Below, one piece after another: positions 51,507 through 59,416 of a stretch of DNA of 64,000 bases. Origin of the DNA: Microbacterium sp. LWH3-1.2 (GTDB lineage: Bacteria; Actinomycetota; Actinomycetes; Actinomycetales; Microbacteriaceae); contig NZ_JBEGIK010000001.1 of assembly GCF_040675855.1 (NCBI RefSeq), positions 3,596,001 through 3,660,000 on the forward strand, written 5' to 3'. How positions within the stretch are numbered: position 1 is the stretch's first letter; each line of letters starts with the position of its first letter. The notes under the pieces were generated by a model that worked only from the letters and a program-made list of their open reading frames with translations, ran no database searches and had not been told where the DNA came from. Made by a program: the position numbers and the translations under genes.

Positions 51507-52400
51507 TTACACCACGGCGAGTTGCATGCCGGCGAGCAGATCTCGGACGCGACCGTCGATGTCGTCGCGGATGCGCCGGACGGCGGCGAGCGACTTGCCG
51601 GCCGGATCTTCGATGTCCCAATCCAGGTAGCGGCGACCGGGGTGGATCGGGCACGCATCGCCGCAGCCCATCGTGATGACATAGTCGGCGGCGCGAACCG
51701 CTTCGTCGGTGAGGGGCTTCGGGAACTCGCCGGACATGGGCACGCCGATCTCGTCGAGCGCGTTCACGATGGAGGTCCGCACATCGGCGGCGGGTTCGGA
51801 GCCGGCGGTGCGGACGACGATGCGATCGCCGGCCAGCTGCCGCAGGATGCCGGCGGCCATCTGCGAGCGGCCGGCGTTCTGCACGCAGACGAACAGGACC
51901 TCGGGCACCGCGCGGCTGCTCTCGTCGACCCGGAGCAGATCGGTGAGGCGCTGGGCGGCGAAGGCCGCCGAGCGTGATGCGAGCAGGGGCGTCGACTGAC
52001 GCGCGGCCAGCAGCGCGTGACTCTCCCGCACATACCGCTCCACGGTCTCGGGGCCGACGACGCCACGGAAGCGGCCCTGAAGATCGGCGACCACTCGGCC
52101 CAGGTCCGGTTCCGGTTCGTCCGTCGCGACACCGCCGAGAACGGTGGTCACCAGTTCGCTCTGATCCGGGTTGATGGAGTACCAGACGCGCCTGCCTTCG
52201 GGCTCGCGGATCACCACGCCGGCGTCAAGGAGCGCACGCATATGGTGGCTGACGGTCGGCTGGCGAAAGCCGAGCTGGTCGGCGAGCCTGCCCACGAGCT
52301 GGCGCCCGTCCGGAGCGTCGAGGATCAGGCGCAGGATGCGCGCGCGGGTGGGGTCGGCGAGCGTCGTCAGTGCGGGAGCGACCGCAGAATCCATAGACAT
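51507..52400 (-). CDS. ArsR-ArsC fusion (repressor plus arsenate reductase)
   Basis: A 297-residue two-domain protein. Residues 1-~95 are an ArsR winged helix (LADPTRARILRLIL, FRQPTVSHHMRALLDAG, RRVWYSINP). A helical linker (~95-160, GVVGPETVERYVRESHALLAA) leads to an ArsC domain (~168-297) with P-loop FVCVQNAGRSQMA and ITMGCGDACPIHPGRRYLDW. The ArsR part contains no Cys at all, so it lacks the usual arsenite sensor; ligand sensing might come from the ArsC Cys (inference). Its start codon lies inside a 16-nt palindrome, suggesting autoregulation. Reading 5' to 3' it precedes arsC by 45 bp. Confidence 0.92.
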   Translation of the reverse strand: MSMDSAVAPALTTLADPTRARILRLILDAPDGRQLVGRLADQLGFRQPTVSHHMRALLDAGVVIREPEGRRVWYSINPDQSELVTTVLGGVATDEPEPDLGRVVADLQGRFRGVVGPETVERYVRESHALLAARQSTPLLASRSAAFAAQRLTDLLRVDESSRAVPEVLFVCVQNAGRSQMAAGILRQLAGDRIVVRTAGSEPAADVRTSIVNALDEIGVPMSGEFPKPLTDEAVRAADYVITMGCGDACPIHPGRRYLDWDIEDPAGKSLAAVRRIRDDIDGRVRDLLAGMQLAVV

Positions 52401-52408
52401 GAGTCTAT
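52393..52408. promoter_or_regulatory. ars operator overlapping start of ArsR-ArsC fusion
   Basis: ATAGACATGAGTCTAT: perfect 6-bp arms ATAGAC/GTCTAT with 4-nt centre. It covers the start codon (52398-52400 on the minus strand), consistent with autorepression. Confidence 0.65.
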
Positions 52409-52489
52409 CCTCCCGACTTCCTCGATCGACTTGAAGCGGCCGGCATGGATTGTCCCGTTGACGTGCCGTGTGGTCGACTCATCCACCGC

Positions 52490-53002
52490 TCAGCCGCCGT
52501 CGACGACCGCACTGCGGCGCTCGATGAGCAGTGTGTCGCGCCACATCCCGGCGTGAGGTCCCGTCCCCGACCGGGCGATGCGTTCCCGTCGACCTACCGT
52601 CCGGAACCCCGCAGATTCGTGGAGCCGGAGGCTGGCGGCGTTCTCGGGGAAGATGCTCGACTGAATCGTCCAGATCCCGGCTTGCTCGGACGCCGCGATG
52701 AAGGCGTCGAGCAGCACGCGCCCCACGCCGCGACCGCGTGCCGCTCGGTTGATGTACACGGAATGCTCGACGACCCCTCGGTACGCGGGTCGCGAGGAGA
52801 CCGGTGACGCGGCGACCCATCCCAGAAGGACACCGTGGGCGTCCACGGCGACGAAGCGGTGGTCACGGAGCTTCCCGGCGTCGAAGGCCTCCCAGGATGG
52901 CGTGGCGACCTCGAAGGTCGCCTCCCCGTCCTCGATCCCCTGCGTGTAGATCGCCGCGACCGCCGGCCAATCGCCGGCCGTCATCTCGCGCACTGTGATC
53001 AC
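52490..53002 (-). CDS. GNAT N-acetyltransferase, PAT/ArsN1-like
   Basis: A 170-residue acetyl-CoA-dependent acetyltransferase. Acetyl-CoA site: VYINRAARGRGVGRVLLDAF (motif RGxG), followed by SSIFPENAASLRLHESAGFR and VGRRERIARSG...WRDTLLIERRS, which is the signature of phosphinothricin acetyltransferases and of ArsN1, which acetylates arsinothricin. Its place in an ars cluster favours ArsN1. GTG at 53002 overlaps the flavoprotein stop (GTGA). A longer ORF to 53107 is less likely. Confidence 0.88.
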   Translation of the reverse strand: MITVREMTAGDWPAVAAIYTQGIEDGEATFEVATPSWEAFDAGKLRDHRFVAVDAHGVLLGWVAASPVSSRPAYRGVVEHSVYINRAARGRGVGRVLLDAFIAASEQAGIWTIQSSIFPENAASLRLHESAGFRTVGRRERIARSGTGPHAGMWRDTLLIERRSAVVDGG

Positions 53003-54318
53003 GAGCAGCAGCTTGACGCGCCGTCGCCGAGGTTCGTGGAGCACACTCCGGTCGCAGGGAGCACCAGCTCGACGTTCGATGCCGAGGCGGTATCGCCGGC
53101 GAGCCATGCGGCGACGGAGCGGACCTGCTCGTATCCGGTGGCGAGCAGGAACGTCGGCGCGCGCCCGTAGGACTTCATGCCGACGATGAAGAATCCCTGC
53201 TCGGGGTGGGTGAGCTCGCGGAACCCGTGGGGCTCGACCGTGCCGCAGGAGTGCACGTTCGGATCGATGAGCGGGGCGAGTCGCTTGGGCGCCTCGACGA
53301 TCTCGTCCAGCTCGAGGCGAATCTCGCGCAGCATGTCGAGGTTCGGGCGGAACCCGGTGGCGTTCACGACGACATCGGTGGTGTGCACCACGACCTCGCC
53401 GCGGCGCTGCCCGACAAGCTCCACCCTCTCCCCTGCGCGTCGGGCGCGGATGATCTCGAAACCATCGAGCACCGTGATCCGACCGTCCGCGACGGCCTGG
53501 TCGACGCGGCTGCCGAGTCGTGCGCGATCGGCGAGTTCGTCATCCGGGGACGAGGAGACCCGGACGGCTTGGGCGTTGCGGATCAGCCAGGTCACGGTCG
53601 TTCCCGGCTCCTGACGCGCCAGCTCCGCCAGGCCGAGGAGGGTGTTCGCTGCGGAGTGTCCGGCACCCACGACGGTGGTGTGGCGGCCGGCGAAGCGCGC
53701 GCGGTCGCGGCCGAGGATGTCCGGCAGCGCTGGTGTCACCGCATCGGCGATGTCGCTCATACCCAAGAGCTCGAGCCCGTTCGAGGACAGCGAGTTGGGC
53801 GAGCGGTATGTCCCGGACGCGTCGATCACCGCCCGAGCGGCGACATCCTCGACGTCCCCGTTCGCGCTCCGGATGCGCACCGCGAACGGGGTCGCCGCCC
53901 GCGCCCGGGTGCGGGTGCGGTCCATCCCCTCACGGGTGACCGCGACGACCTCGACGCCGAGCCGCAGGTGGGATGCGATCTCCGGCAGTGCGGCCAGCGG
54001 GGCGACGTACTGCTCCACCAGCTCGGCACCCGTGGGCGCCAGCTCCGGGGTGGGGGTCTCCCACCCGTGCTCGCCGAGCAGGCGGCTGGACGACGGGTGG
54101 ACGAGGTGCTTCCACGGCGAGAAGAGTCGGGTGTGGCCCCACGCCCGTACGCTCGCGGCGACCTCGTCCCCGGCTTCGAAGATGACGAAGTCGATGTCGC
54201 GCTCGACCAGGTTGGCCGCGGCCGCCAGCCCGATCGGGCCGGCGCCGATGATCACGACGGGAAGAGTCGACACACGGTCCGCGGTCACGGTTCGCGGTGT
54301 CAGGTCGAGCAGAGTCAC
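52999..54318 (-). CDS. FAD-dependent oxidoreductase, ArsO-like
   Basis: A 439-residue flavoprotein with two dinucleotide-binding motifs: VVIIGAGPIGLAAAANL near residue 25 (FAD) and TTVVGAGHSAANTLLGLAEL near the middle (NADPH), plus VVNATGFRPNLDML. This resembles flavin monooxygenase-like proteins of ars clusters called ArsO in Streptomyces; the reaction is not settled. The C-terminus SGVCSTN-type stretch ends in Cys-Cys-Ser, giving three Cys that could bind arsenite. GTG at 54318 has GGAGG 7 nt upstream. It is divergent from arsR with two 16-nt repeats between. Confidence 0.87.
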   Translation of the reverse strand: MTLLDLTPRTVTADRVSTLPVVIIGAGPIGLAAAANLVERDIDFVIFEAGDEVAASVRAWGHTRLFSPWKHLVHPSSSRLLGEHGWETPTPELAPTGAELVEQYVAPLAALPEIASHLRLGVEVVAVTREGMDRTRTRARAATPFAVRIRSANGDVEDVAARAVIDASGTYRSPNSLSSNGLELLGMSDIADAVTPALPDILGRDRARFAGRHTTVVGAGHSAANTLLGLAELARQEPGTTVTWLIRNAQAVRVSSSPDDELADRARLGSRVDQAVADGRITVLDGFEIIRARRAGERVELVGQRRGEVVVHTTDVVVNATGFRPNLDMLREIRLELDEIVEAPKRLAPLIDPNVHSCGTVEPHGFRELTHPEQGFFIVGMKSYGRAPTFLLATGYEQVRSVAAWLAGDTASASNVELVLPATGVCSTNLGDGASSCCS

Positions 54319-54335
54319 AACAGCCTCCAGCGAAT

Positions 54336-54351
54336 ATCGATGAACTTCGAT
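54336..54351. promoter_or_regulatory. Putative ArsR operator (distal)
   Basis: ATCGA, 6 nt, TCGAT. Same 5-6-5 geometry as the other ars repeats. It lies 18 bp upstream of the flavoprotein start. Confidence 0.5.
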
Positions 54352-54371
54352 GCATGATTGTGCAACGCCGT

Positions 54372-54387
54372 ATCGACATATGTCAAT
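54372..54387. promoter_or_regulatory. Putative ArsR operator (proximal)
   Basis: ATCGA, CATATG, TCAAT, with core GACATATGTC. It ends 7 bp before the arsR -10 element, a typical repressor position, and is centred 36 bp from the distal repeat. Confidence 0.5.
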
Positions 54388-54393
54388 ATCCAC

Positions 54394-54399
54394 TATCGT
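54394..54399 (+). promoter_or_regulatory. -10 element of arsR (leaderless)
   Basis: TATCGT, 6 nt, ATG at 54406. Confidence 0.5.
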
Positions 54400-54405
54400 C
54401 GATGT

Positions 54406-54756
54406 ATGGCCACGATGCTCGACCTCACCGACGTCACCGCCGGCGCGTGCTGCACACCGCTGGTACGCGAGCCGCTCACCGCTAAAGAGGCGGAGCATCT
54501 GGCCGGGACGATGAAGGCGCTGGCCGATCCCACGCGGCTGCGGTTACTGTCCATCGTGGCGGCCTCAGAAGACACCGAAGCGTGTGTGTGCGACCTGATC
54601 GAACCGGTCGGGCTGAGTCAGCCCACCGTGTCGCACCACCTGAAGATCCTCACCAATGCCGGATTCCTCACCCGCAGCAAGCGGGGCACATGGGCGTACT
54701 TCAAGCTGGTCCCCGGCGCGCTCGACCGCGTCTCGCAGCTCCTCGTCGCCTCGTGA
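54406..54756 (+). CDS. arsR: ArsR family arsenite-responsive repressor
   Basis: A 116-residue winged-helix repressor. KALADPTRLRLLSIV, the recognition helix LSQPTVSHHLKILTNAGF and a wing (RGTWAYFKLVP). Cys15-Cys16 (TAGACCTPL) plus Cys60/Cys62 (EACVCDL) correspond to the Cys15/Cys16/Cys55 arsenite site of C. glutamicum ArsR (established knowledge), so this one should sense As(III). That alignment and the TATCGT hexamer fix the start at 54406. Its stop overlaps the aquaporin GTG (GTGA). Confidence 0.94.
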   Translation: MATMLDLTDVTAGACCTPLVREPLTAKEAEHLAGTMKALADPTRLRLLSIVAASEDTEACVCDLIEPVGLSQPTVSHHLKILTNAGFLTRSKRGTWAYFKLVPGALDRVSQLLVAS

Positions 54757-55442
54757 GCTCCCTCCCACGCGCTGCCGCCGGCGAGCTCCTCGGCAGCGCC
54801 GGACTCGCCGCAGTCGTGGTCGGCTCCGGCATCGCCGCGCAACGCCTCTCGCCGACCGACATCGGGCTGCAGCTGTTCGAGAACGCGATCGCCACCGCCC
54901 TCGGACTCGCCGTGCTGATCCTCGTCTTCGCCACCGTCTCCGGCTCCCATTTCAACCCGGTCGTCACCCTCGTGGACATCACCCTGCACCGCCGCAGCTG
55001 GTTCACCGCCGCCGTCTACCTGCCCGCCCAGGTACTCGGCTGCATTGCCGGGGCGGTGCTGGCGAACGTCATGTTCGCCGCACCGGCCGTGGCCTGGAGC
55101 ACCACCGACCGGTCGGACTGGCCGCACCTGCTGTCCGAGGTAGTCGCCACCGCCGGGCTCATCTTGCTCATCTTCGCGCTGGTCCGTACCGGCCGCTCCA
55201 ACTCGGCCGCCCCCGCGGTGGGTGCCTACATCGGCGCCGCCTACTTCTTCACCTCGTCGACGAGCTTCGCCAACCCGGCGATCACCATCGGCCGCATGTT
55301 CACCGACACGTTCGCCGGCATCGCCCCCACCTCCGCACTGCCGTTCATCGGCGCACAACTGGTGGGCGCAGCGCTCGGCTTCGCCGCCATCCGGGTGCTG
55401 TTCCCCGTCGCCGCGCCGGAGCCTGCCACCGCGCGAGACTGA
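54753..55442 (+). CDS. MIP/aquaporin family channel (AqpS-like)
   Basis: A 229-residue six-helix channel. The two half-helices carry NPV and NPA motifs: SHFNPVVTLVD (first) and SFANPAITIGRMFTDTFAGI (second). Aquaglyceroporins pass As(OH)3; in Sinorhizobium the AqpS channel, with ArsC, lets arsenite leave the cell. Direct coupling to arsR and absence of Acr3/ArsB fit that role. GTG at 54753 overlaps the arsR stop. Confidence 0.9.
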   Translation: MSSLPRAAAGELLGSAGLAAVVVGSGIAAQRLSPTDIGLQLFENAIATALGLAVLILVFATVSGSHFNPVVTLVDITLHRRSWFTAAVYLPAQVLGCIAGAVLANVMFAAPAVAWSTTDRSDWPHLLSEVVATAGLILLIFALVRTGRSNSAAPAVGAYIGAAYFFTSSTSFANPAITIGRMFTDTFAGIAPTSALPFIGAQLVGAALGFAAIRVLFPVAAPEPATARD

Positions 55443-55446
55443 GCCC

Positions 55447-56610
55447 ATGACGCGTCTCCGATCCGGCGCGTACCTCACCGCCCTGGCGGCCGCGCAGGTC
55501 GTCGCGTGGGGCGTGCTCTACTACGCCGTCCTCGTCGCGGCGCCCGCGATCGCCGACGAGACCGGGTGGGACGAGCAGGCGATCTTCCTCGCCATCACCG
55601 CCGGACTGCTCACCGCCCCTCTCTCCGCCATCCCCGTCGGGCGCTGGCTGGACCGACATCCGCGACGCGTCATGGTGACCGGCGCCGTCGTCGGAACGAT
55701 CGCACTGCTCGCCGCCGCAGCATCCCCGACCCTCTGGGTCTTCGCCGCAACATGGATCGTGTGCGGCACAGCCCAATCGGCCGTGCTCGACCAGGCCGCG
55801 TTCACCGTCATCACGCACCGTTACCGATCGAACAGGTACGCACCACTCGCGCTCGTCACCCTCGCCGGCGGACTCGCGTCGACGATCTTCGCGCCTCTCA
55901 CCGGCTGGCTTGTCCTCCAGGTCGGATGGCGAGGAGCGTTCGTCGTCCTCGCCATGATCTTCGCAGCGGCCGCGGTACCCACCTACGCGCGCACGGTGGA
56001 ACGCTGCTGGCCGCACCCCGACAGGGTCGCCGACGGCGATGACGAGTGCGGGCGCATCCTCCACTCCCGCCGCTTGTGGATTCTCGCCAGCTCGTTCGCG
56101 CTGATGTCGTTCTCGCTCTACGCCGTGACACTGTCTGCCGTCCCGGCGTCGGTCGAGAAGGGCCTCGACCTGCAGGCCGCGGCGTGGGTACTCGGCCTGA
56201 TCGGCGCCGGGCAGGTGGTCGGGCGCCTGCTCTACCTGGCCATTCCTCGAACCCGCGCTCCGTGGATCCCACCCACCCTTGTCGGAGCGCTGGGTGCCAT
56301 CGTCCTCGTAATGTTCGCTGTCGCCGGGAGCTCGGCGGGGATCTGCATCGCCGGCGTGGTTGCGGGCGCCGTCCGCGGCTCGCTTACCCTCGCTCGGGCA
56401 GAGCCCGCGCAGCGGTGGTGCGGCCCTCCGACGCCGCATCGGATACGTCCCCGGCGAGCTCCGGCTCGATGGCCGGGTGAAGGGCCGGGCACTGCTGCGC
56501 CACCTCGCGGACATCAGCGGGCCCGTCGCACCCGGAATGGTCGACGAGCTCGCCGAACGACTGGGACTGGACCTCACGCGCCCCGTCGGAACCCTCTCCA
56601 AAGGCAATAA
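55447..56610 (+). CDS. MFS transporter, C-terminus replaced by out-of-frame sequence
   Basis: A 387-residue ORF starting MTRLRSGAYLTALAAAQVVAWG. About the first 320 residues are a normal MFS permease (loop PVGRWLDRHPRRVM after helix 2). From about 56400-56420 the sequence turns into basic low-complexity residues (PTPHRIRPRRAPARW...) because the DNA belongs to an ABC ATPase read in another frame. Two or three helices are thus missing and function is doubtful. It follows the aquaporin by 4 nt; the intact gene was probably an organoarsenical or arsenite efflux pump (inference). Confidence 0.8.
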   Translation: MTRLRSGAYLTALAAAQVVAWGVLYYAVLVAAPAIADETGWDEQAIFLAITAGLLTAPLSAIPVGRWLDRHPRRVMVTGAVVGTIALLAAAASPTLWVFAATWIVCGTAQSAVLDQAAFTVITHRYRSNRYAPLALVTLAGGLASTIFAPLTGWLVLQVGWRGAFVVLAMIFAAAAVPTYARTVERCWPHPDRVADGDDECGRILHSRRLWILASSFALMSFSLYAVTLSAVPASVEKGLDLQAAAWVLGLIGAGQVVGRLLYLAIPRTRAPWIPPTLVGALGAIVLVMFAVAGSSAGICIAGVVAGAVRGSLTLARAEPAQRWCGPPTPHRIRPRRAPARWPGEGPGTAAPPRGHQRARRTRNGRRARRTTGTGPHAPRRNPLQRQ

Positions 56611-57130
56611 GCAGAAGGTCGGCCTCGTTCAAGCGTTCATGCACCGGCCCGATCTGCTCGTGCTCGACGAGCCCACCAGCGGGCTCGACCCCTTGGTGCA
56701 ACGGGAGTTTCTCGCCATGCTCACCGAAGCCCGCAATGACGGGCAGACCGTGATGCTCAGCTCCCACGTGCTCAGCGAGGTTCAGCAAGCGGCCGACGAC
56801 GTCGCCGTCCTCGCACACGGACACGTCGTCGCGGAGGGGTCCGTCGCGGCGCTGCGGATCGCCAGCGTGCGGCGGATCCGGGCGACCGTCACAGCCACTC
56901 CTCCCGATGCGTTGCGCGCATCGCTGCTCGCTGTCACCGACGTCGACGAGGTCGATGTCACACAAGCCCCCGGCAGCGAACTGATCAGAGTCGCCGCGAC
57001 CGCCCTCGGTGCCATCGACCCGCTCATCCGCGCCCTGACCGCCGGGACGATCCGCGACCTCACCGTGGAGGAGCCCGACCTGGAGGAATCGGTCCTCAGC
57101 CTCTACGAGCAGAAGGGGAAGGCATCATGA
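56416..57130 (+). pseudogene. 5'-truncated ABC transporter ATP-binding protein
   Basis: The frame ending at 57130 encodes the C-terminal two thirds of an ABC ATPase: ALRRRIGYVPGELRL (after the Q-loop), signature VGTLSKGNKQKVGLVQAF, Walker B LLVLDEPTSGLDPLVQ, the H-loop SSHVLSEV and a C-terminal regulatory part. Walker A and everything before it are absent, so it cannot bind ATP normally. The 5' boundary coincides with the end of MFS similarity, i.e. one deletion fused the two genes. Its partner permease downstream is intact and overlaps it (ATGA). Confidence 0.85.
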
Positions 57131-58011
57131 CCGCCGTCGCATCTGCGTCCGCTTCCGGCCCAACGCTGCCTGTGCTGCGGCGACAGATTCTCGATGGCTG
57201 GCGCGGCGTGGCGGGTTGGTCAACGGGAATCGCGGGAGTCATTCTGATCTACCTCCCACTGTTCCCCTCGATGCAGAGCCCTGAACTCGCCGGGATGATC
57301 GACTCGCTCCCGCCGGAACTGGTCCGCACGCTCGGCTACGAGAGCATCACAACCGGAGCCGGGTACGCGCAGTCGACGTTCTTCGGGCTGCTCGGGTTCG
57401 CACTCATCACGATCGCCGGGATTTCGTGGGGCGCCGCACCCACAGCAGGCGCGGAAGAGTCCGGGCAACTCGAGCTCACCCTCGCGCACGATGTCGGCCG
57501 CGTCCGCTATTGCCTCGAGAGTGCGGCGGCACTCGTCGTGAAGCTCATCACCGTGGGCGCCGCCGGCTACGTCGTCGTGTGGCTCGTGAACGACCCCGCA
57601 GGTCTCGAGCTGAATGCCGCGAACCTGCTCGCCGTGTCACTAGCGTGGGTCGGACTCGGTCTGCTCGCCGGGACAGCGGCCTTCGCCGTCGGCGCCGCAA
57701 CCGGCCGTCGAACGCTGGCCATTGGAGCGGGCGCCGCGTGGGCTGTCGTCGGCTACATCCTGCAAGCGGTCGCCAACAACAGTGAAGACCTCGACTGGCT
57801 GCGCACACTCTCTCCGATCGAATGGGCCTACGGAAACGCGCCGCTGGCAACCGGGTTCGACTGGGCCGGACTCGCGCTGCTCTGGGGAGGATCAGCGGTC
57901 CTCATCGCGCTCGCCACGTTGGCCCTGGCCCTCGGACGAGCCCCACGAAGGCTCAGGAGGGCGACGCAAGACCAGCTCGGCCGACGACGCACTTCGGACC
58001 CTTGCGCCTAA
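57127..58011 (+). CDS. ABC-2 type transporter permease
   Basis: A 294-residue permease with six predicted helices, starting in the ATGA overlap with the truncated ATPase. It has a cytoplasmic N-terminus (LRRQILDGWRGVAGWS), a long first loop with SLPPELVRTLGYESITTGAGY, the conserved stretch EESGQLELTLAHDVGR, then helices to a basic C-terminus. It resembles the exporter permeases of antibiotic-type ABC systems. Without an intact ATPase beside it, it is probably inactive unless another ATPase serves it. Confidence 0.85.
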   Translation: MTAVASASASGPTLPVLRRQILDGWRGVAGWSTGIAGVILIYLPLFPSMQSPELAGMIDSLPPELVRTLGYESITTGAGYAQSTFFGLLGFALITIAGISWGAAPTAGAEESGQLELTLAHDVGRVRYCLESAAALVVKLITVGAAGYVVVWLVNDPAGLELNAANLLAVSLAWVGLGLLAGTAAFAVGAATGRRTLAIGAGAAWAVVGYILQAVANNSEDLDWLRTLSPIEWAYGNAPLATGFDWAGLALLWGGSAVLIALATLALALGRAPRRLRRATQDQLGRRRTSDPCA

Positions 58012-58072
58012 CGGTTATCCGCGTAGCGTGTGCAGGAAGAAGCGACGGCGCAGTCGAATGGGGGTGTCCTCG

Positions 58073-58417
58073 ATGGGAAAGCTGATCTACGAGAACGCCG
58101 TCAAGGTCGACTTCGAAGACCGCGCACTGGCTCACCTGCAGCTGGTCATCACCACCAAGCTGCGGCGAAGGGAAGGGTTCCACTTCACCTGGAAGGATGA
58201 CGCCAGCATCGGCAACGGGCGAACCTCGGTGTGGGTCCATCCCGAGGCCAGCCTGGTCTTCAAGTACTACGGGTCCCGTCCGCCCCGTCTCAACCACGCG
58301 TGGCTGGAGGCCCTCGTCGCCGCCGCCAATTCGCCGGCAGGTCTCTACCTCGTCCCTGAACCGGGTGAACCCACCGAGTCGCACGACATCAGCGAACTCG
58401 TGACCGCCGACGTATAG
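58073..58417 (+). CDS. DUF7882-type small protein
   Basis: A 114-residue soluble protein beginning MGKLIYENAVKVDFEDRALAHLQ, with KLRRREGFHFTWKDD, SVWVHPEASLVFKYYGSRPP and LYLVPEPGEP. This matches a conserved small family common in Microbacteriaceae (DUF7882), of unknown function; other members sit near DNA ligase-like genes. ATG at 58073; GGGGTG upstream is a weak ribosome site. It is convergent with the sugar ABC operon. Confidence 0.8.
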   Translation: MGKLIYENAVKVDFEDRALAHLQLVITTKLRRREGFHFTWKDDASIGNGRTSVWVHPEASLVFKYYGSRPPRLNHAWLEALVAAANSPAGLYLVPEPGEPTESHDISELVTADV

Positions 58418-58432
58418 CCCGCCCCGACGGTC

Positions 58433-59416
58433 TCAGCCCTTCACCCCTCCCGCGCTGATGCCGTGGATGATCTGCCGTTGCGCGACGAAGAACACGATGA
58501 TCATGGGAACCGTCGCGATGACGCTCGCCGTCACGATGAGCTCCCAATGCCATTCACCCCCGAAGCCGAAGGCGTCGACAAGGGACTTGAGCCCGCGCGG
58601 CAGGGTGTAGTCCGAGGAGTCCCGTAGGTAGATGAGGGCGCGCATGAGGTCCGTCCACACGGCCTGCACCTCGAACACGAAGGTCACGGCGAGCGCGGGC
58701 TTGCTGAGGGGCAGGGCGATGCGCCAGAACAGGTCCCAGTTCGAGGCGCCGTCGACGCGGGCCGCTTCGAAGAATTCCCGCGGCAGCCCCAGCATGAACT
58801 GGCGGAGCAGGAAGACATAGAAGGCGCTGCCGAACAGGTTCTGCGCCCAGAGTGGCACCAGGGTGCCGACGAACCCGAGGGTGTTCCAGATGAGGAACGT
58901 CGGGATCATCGTGACCGCGCCGGGCAGCATCATGGTCGCGAGCACGACGCCGAACAGCGCACCCCTTCCCCGGAATCGGAAGTAGGCGAACCCCCAAGCG
59001 ACCATCGCGCTCGACAGCGTCACGGTTGTGGCGGCGAGCACCGTGACCAGCAGCGTGTTCCACAGCCACAGCGCGAGAGGCGCCGCCTGCCACACGTGCA
59101 CGTAGTTGTCCCACGTGAAGGTCTCCGGGATCAGCCGGTTGTCGAACACCTCCCCGCGGGGCTTGAACGACGCGCTGACCAGCCACACGAACGGGTACGC
59201 GAAGACGACCGCGAGCAGGCTGAGGGCCGCGATGATCAGCGAGCGGCGGATCAGGTGCCGCCGGCGCGCTCGTCCGGCAGCCGGGGTCCGCGCCCTCGGC
59301 CCACGAGGTGCCTGGTTCCCGGCGTCAGCGACCGGGAACGGCGCGAGGGAACCGGTGGGATGCTGCGCATCGAGCTCCTCGTCGTGCGGCAGGCCCGGAG
59401 GGAGCACCCTGCTCAT
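58433..59416 (-). CDS. Carbohydrate ABC transporter permease (MalG type)
   Basis: A 327-residue permease. A 60-residue hydrophilic N-terminus rich in Pro/Arg precedes six helices; the EAA loop is EFFEAARVDGASNWDLFWRI and the protein ends ISAGGVKG. ATG at 59416 overlaps the stop of the partner permease (ATGA). The importer is binding protein, MalF-like, MalG-like; no ATPase gene is present, so a shared MsiK-like ATPase elsewhere must drive it (established for actinobacteria). Confidence 0.9.
   Translation of the reverse strand: MSRVLPPGLPHDEELDAQHPTGSLAPFPVADAGNQAPRGPRARTPAAGRARRRHLIRRSLIIAALSLLAVVFAYPFVWLVSASFKPRGEVFDNRLIPETFTWDNYVHVWQAAPLALWLWNTLLVTVLAATTVTLSSAMVAWGFAYFRFRGRGALFGVVLATMMLPGAVTMIPTFLIWNTLGFVGTLVPLWAQNLFGSAFYVFLLRQFMLGLPREFFEAARVDGASNWDLFWRIALPLSKPALAVTFVFEVQAVWTDLMRALIYLRDSSDYTLPRGLKSLVDAFGFGGEWHWELIVTASVIATVPMIIVFFVAQRQIIHGISAGGVKG

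Noticed and set aside
50572..58000. Genomic island integrated at tRNA-Ser
   Set aside because: The ars genes do lie next to the tRNA, but I saw no second copy of the tRNA 3' end and no integrase.
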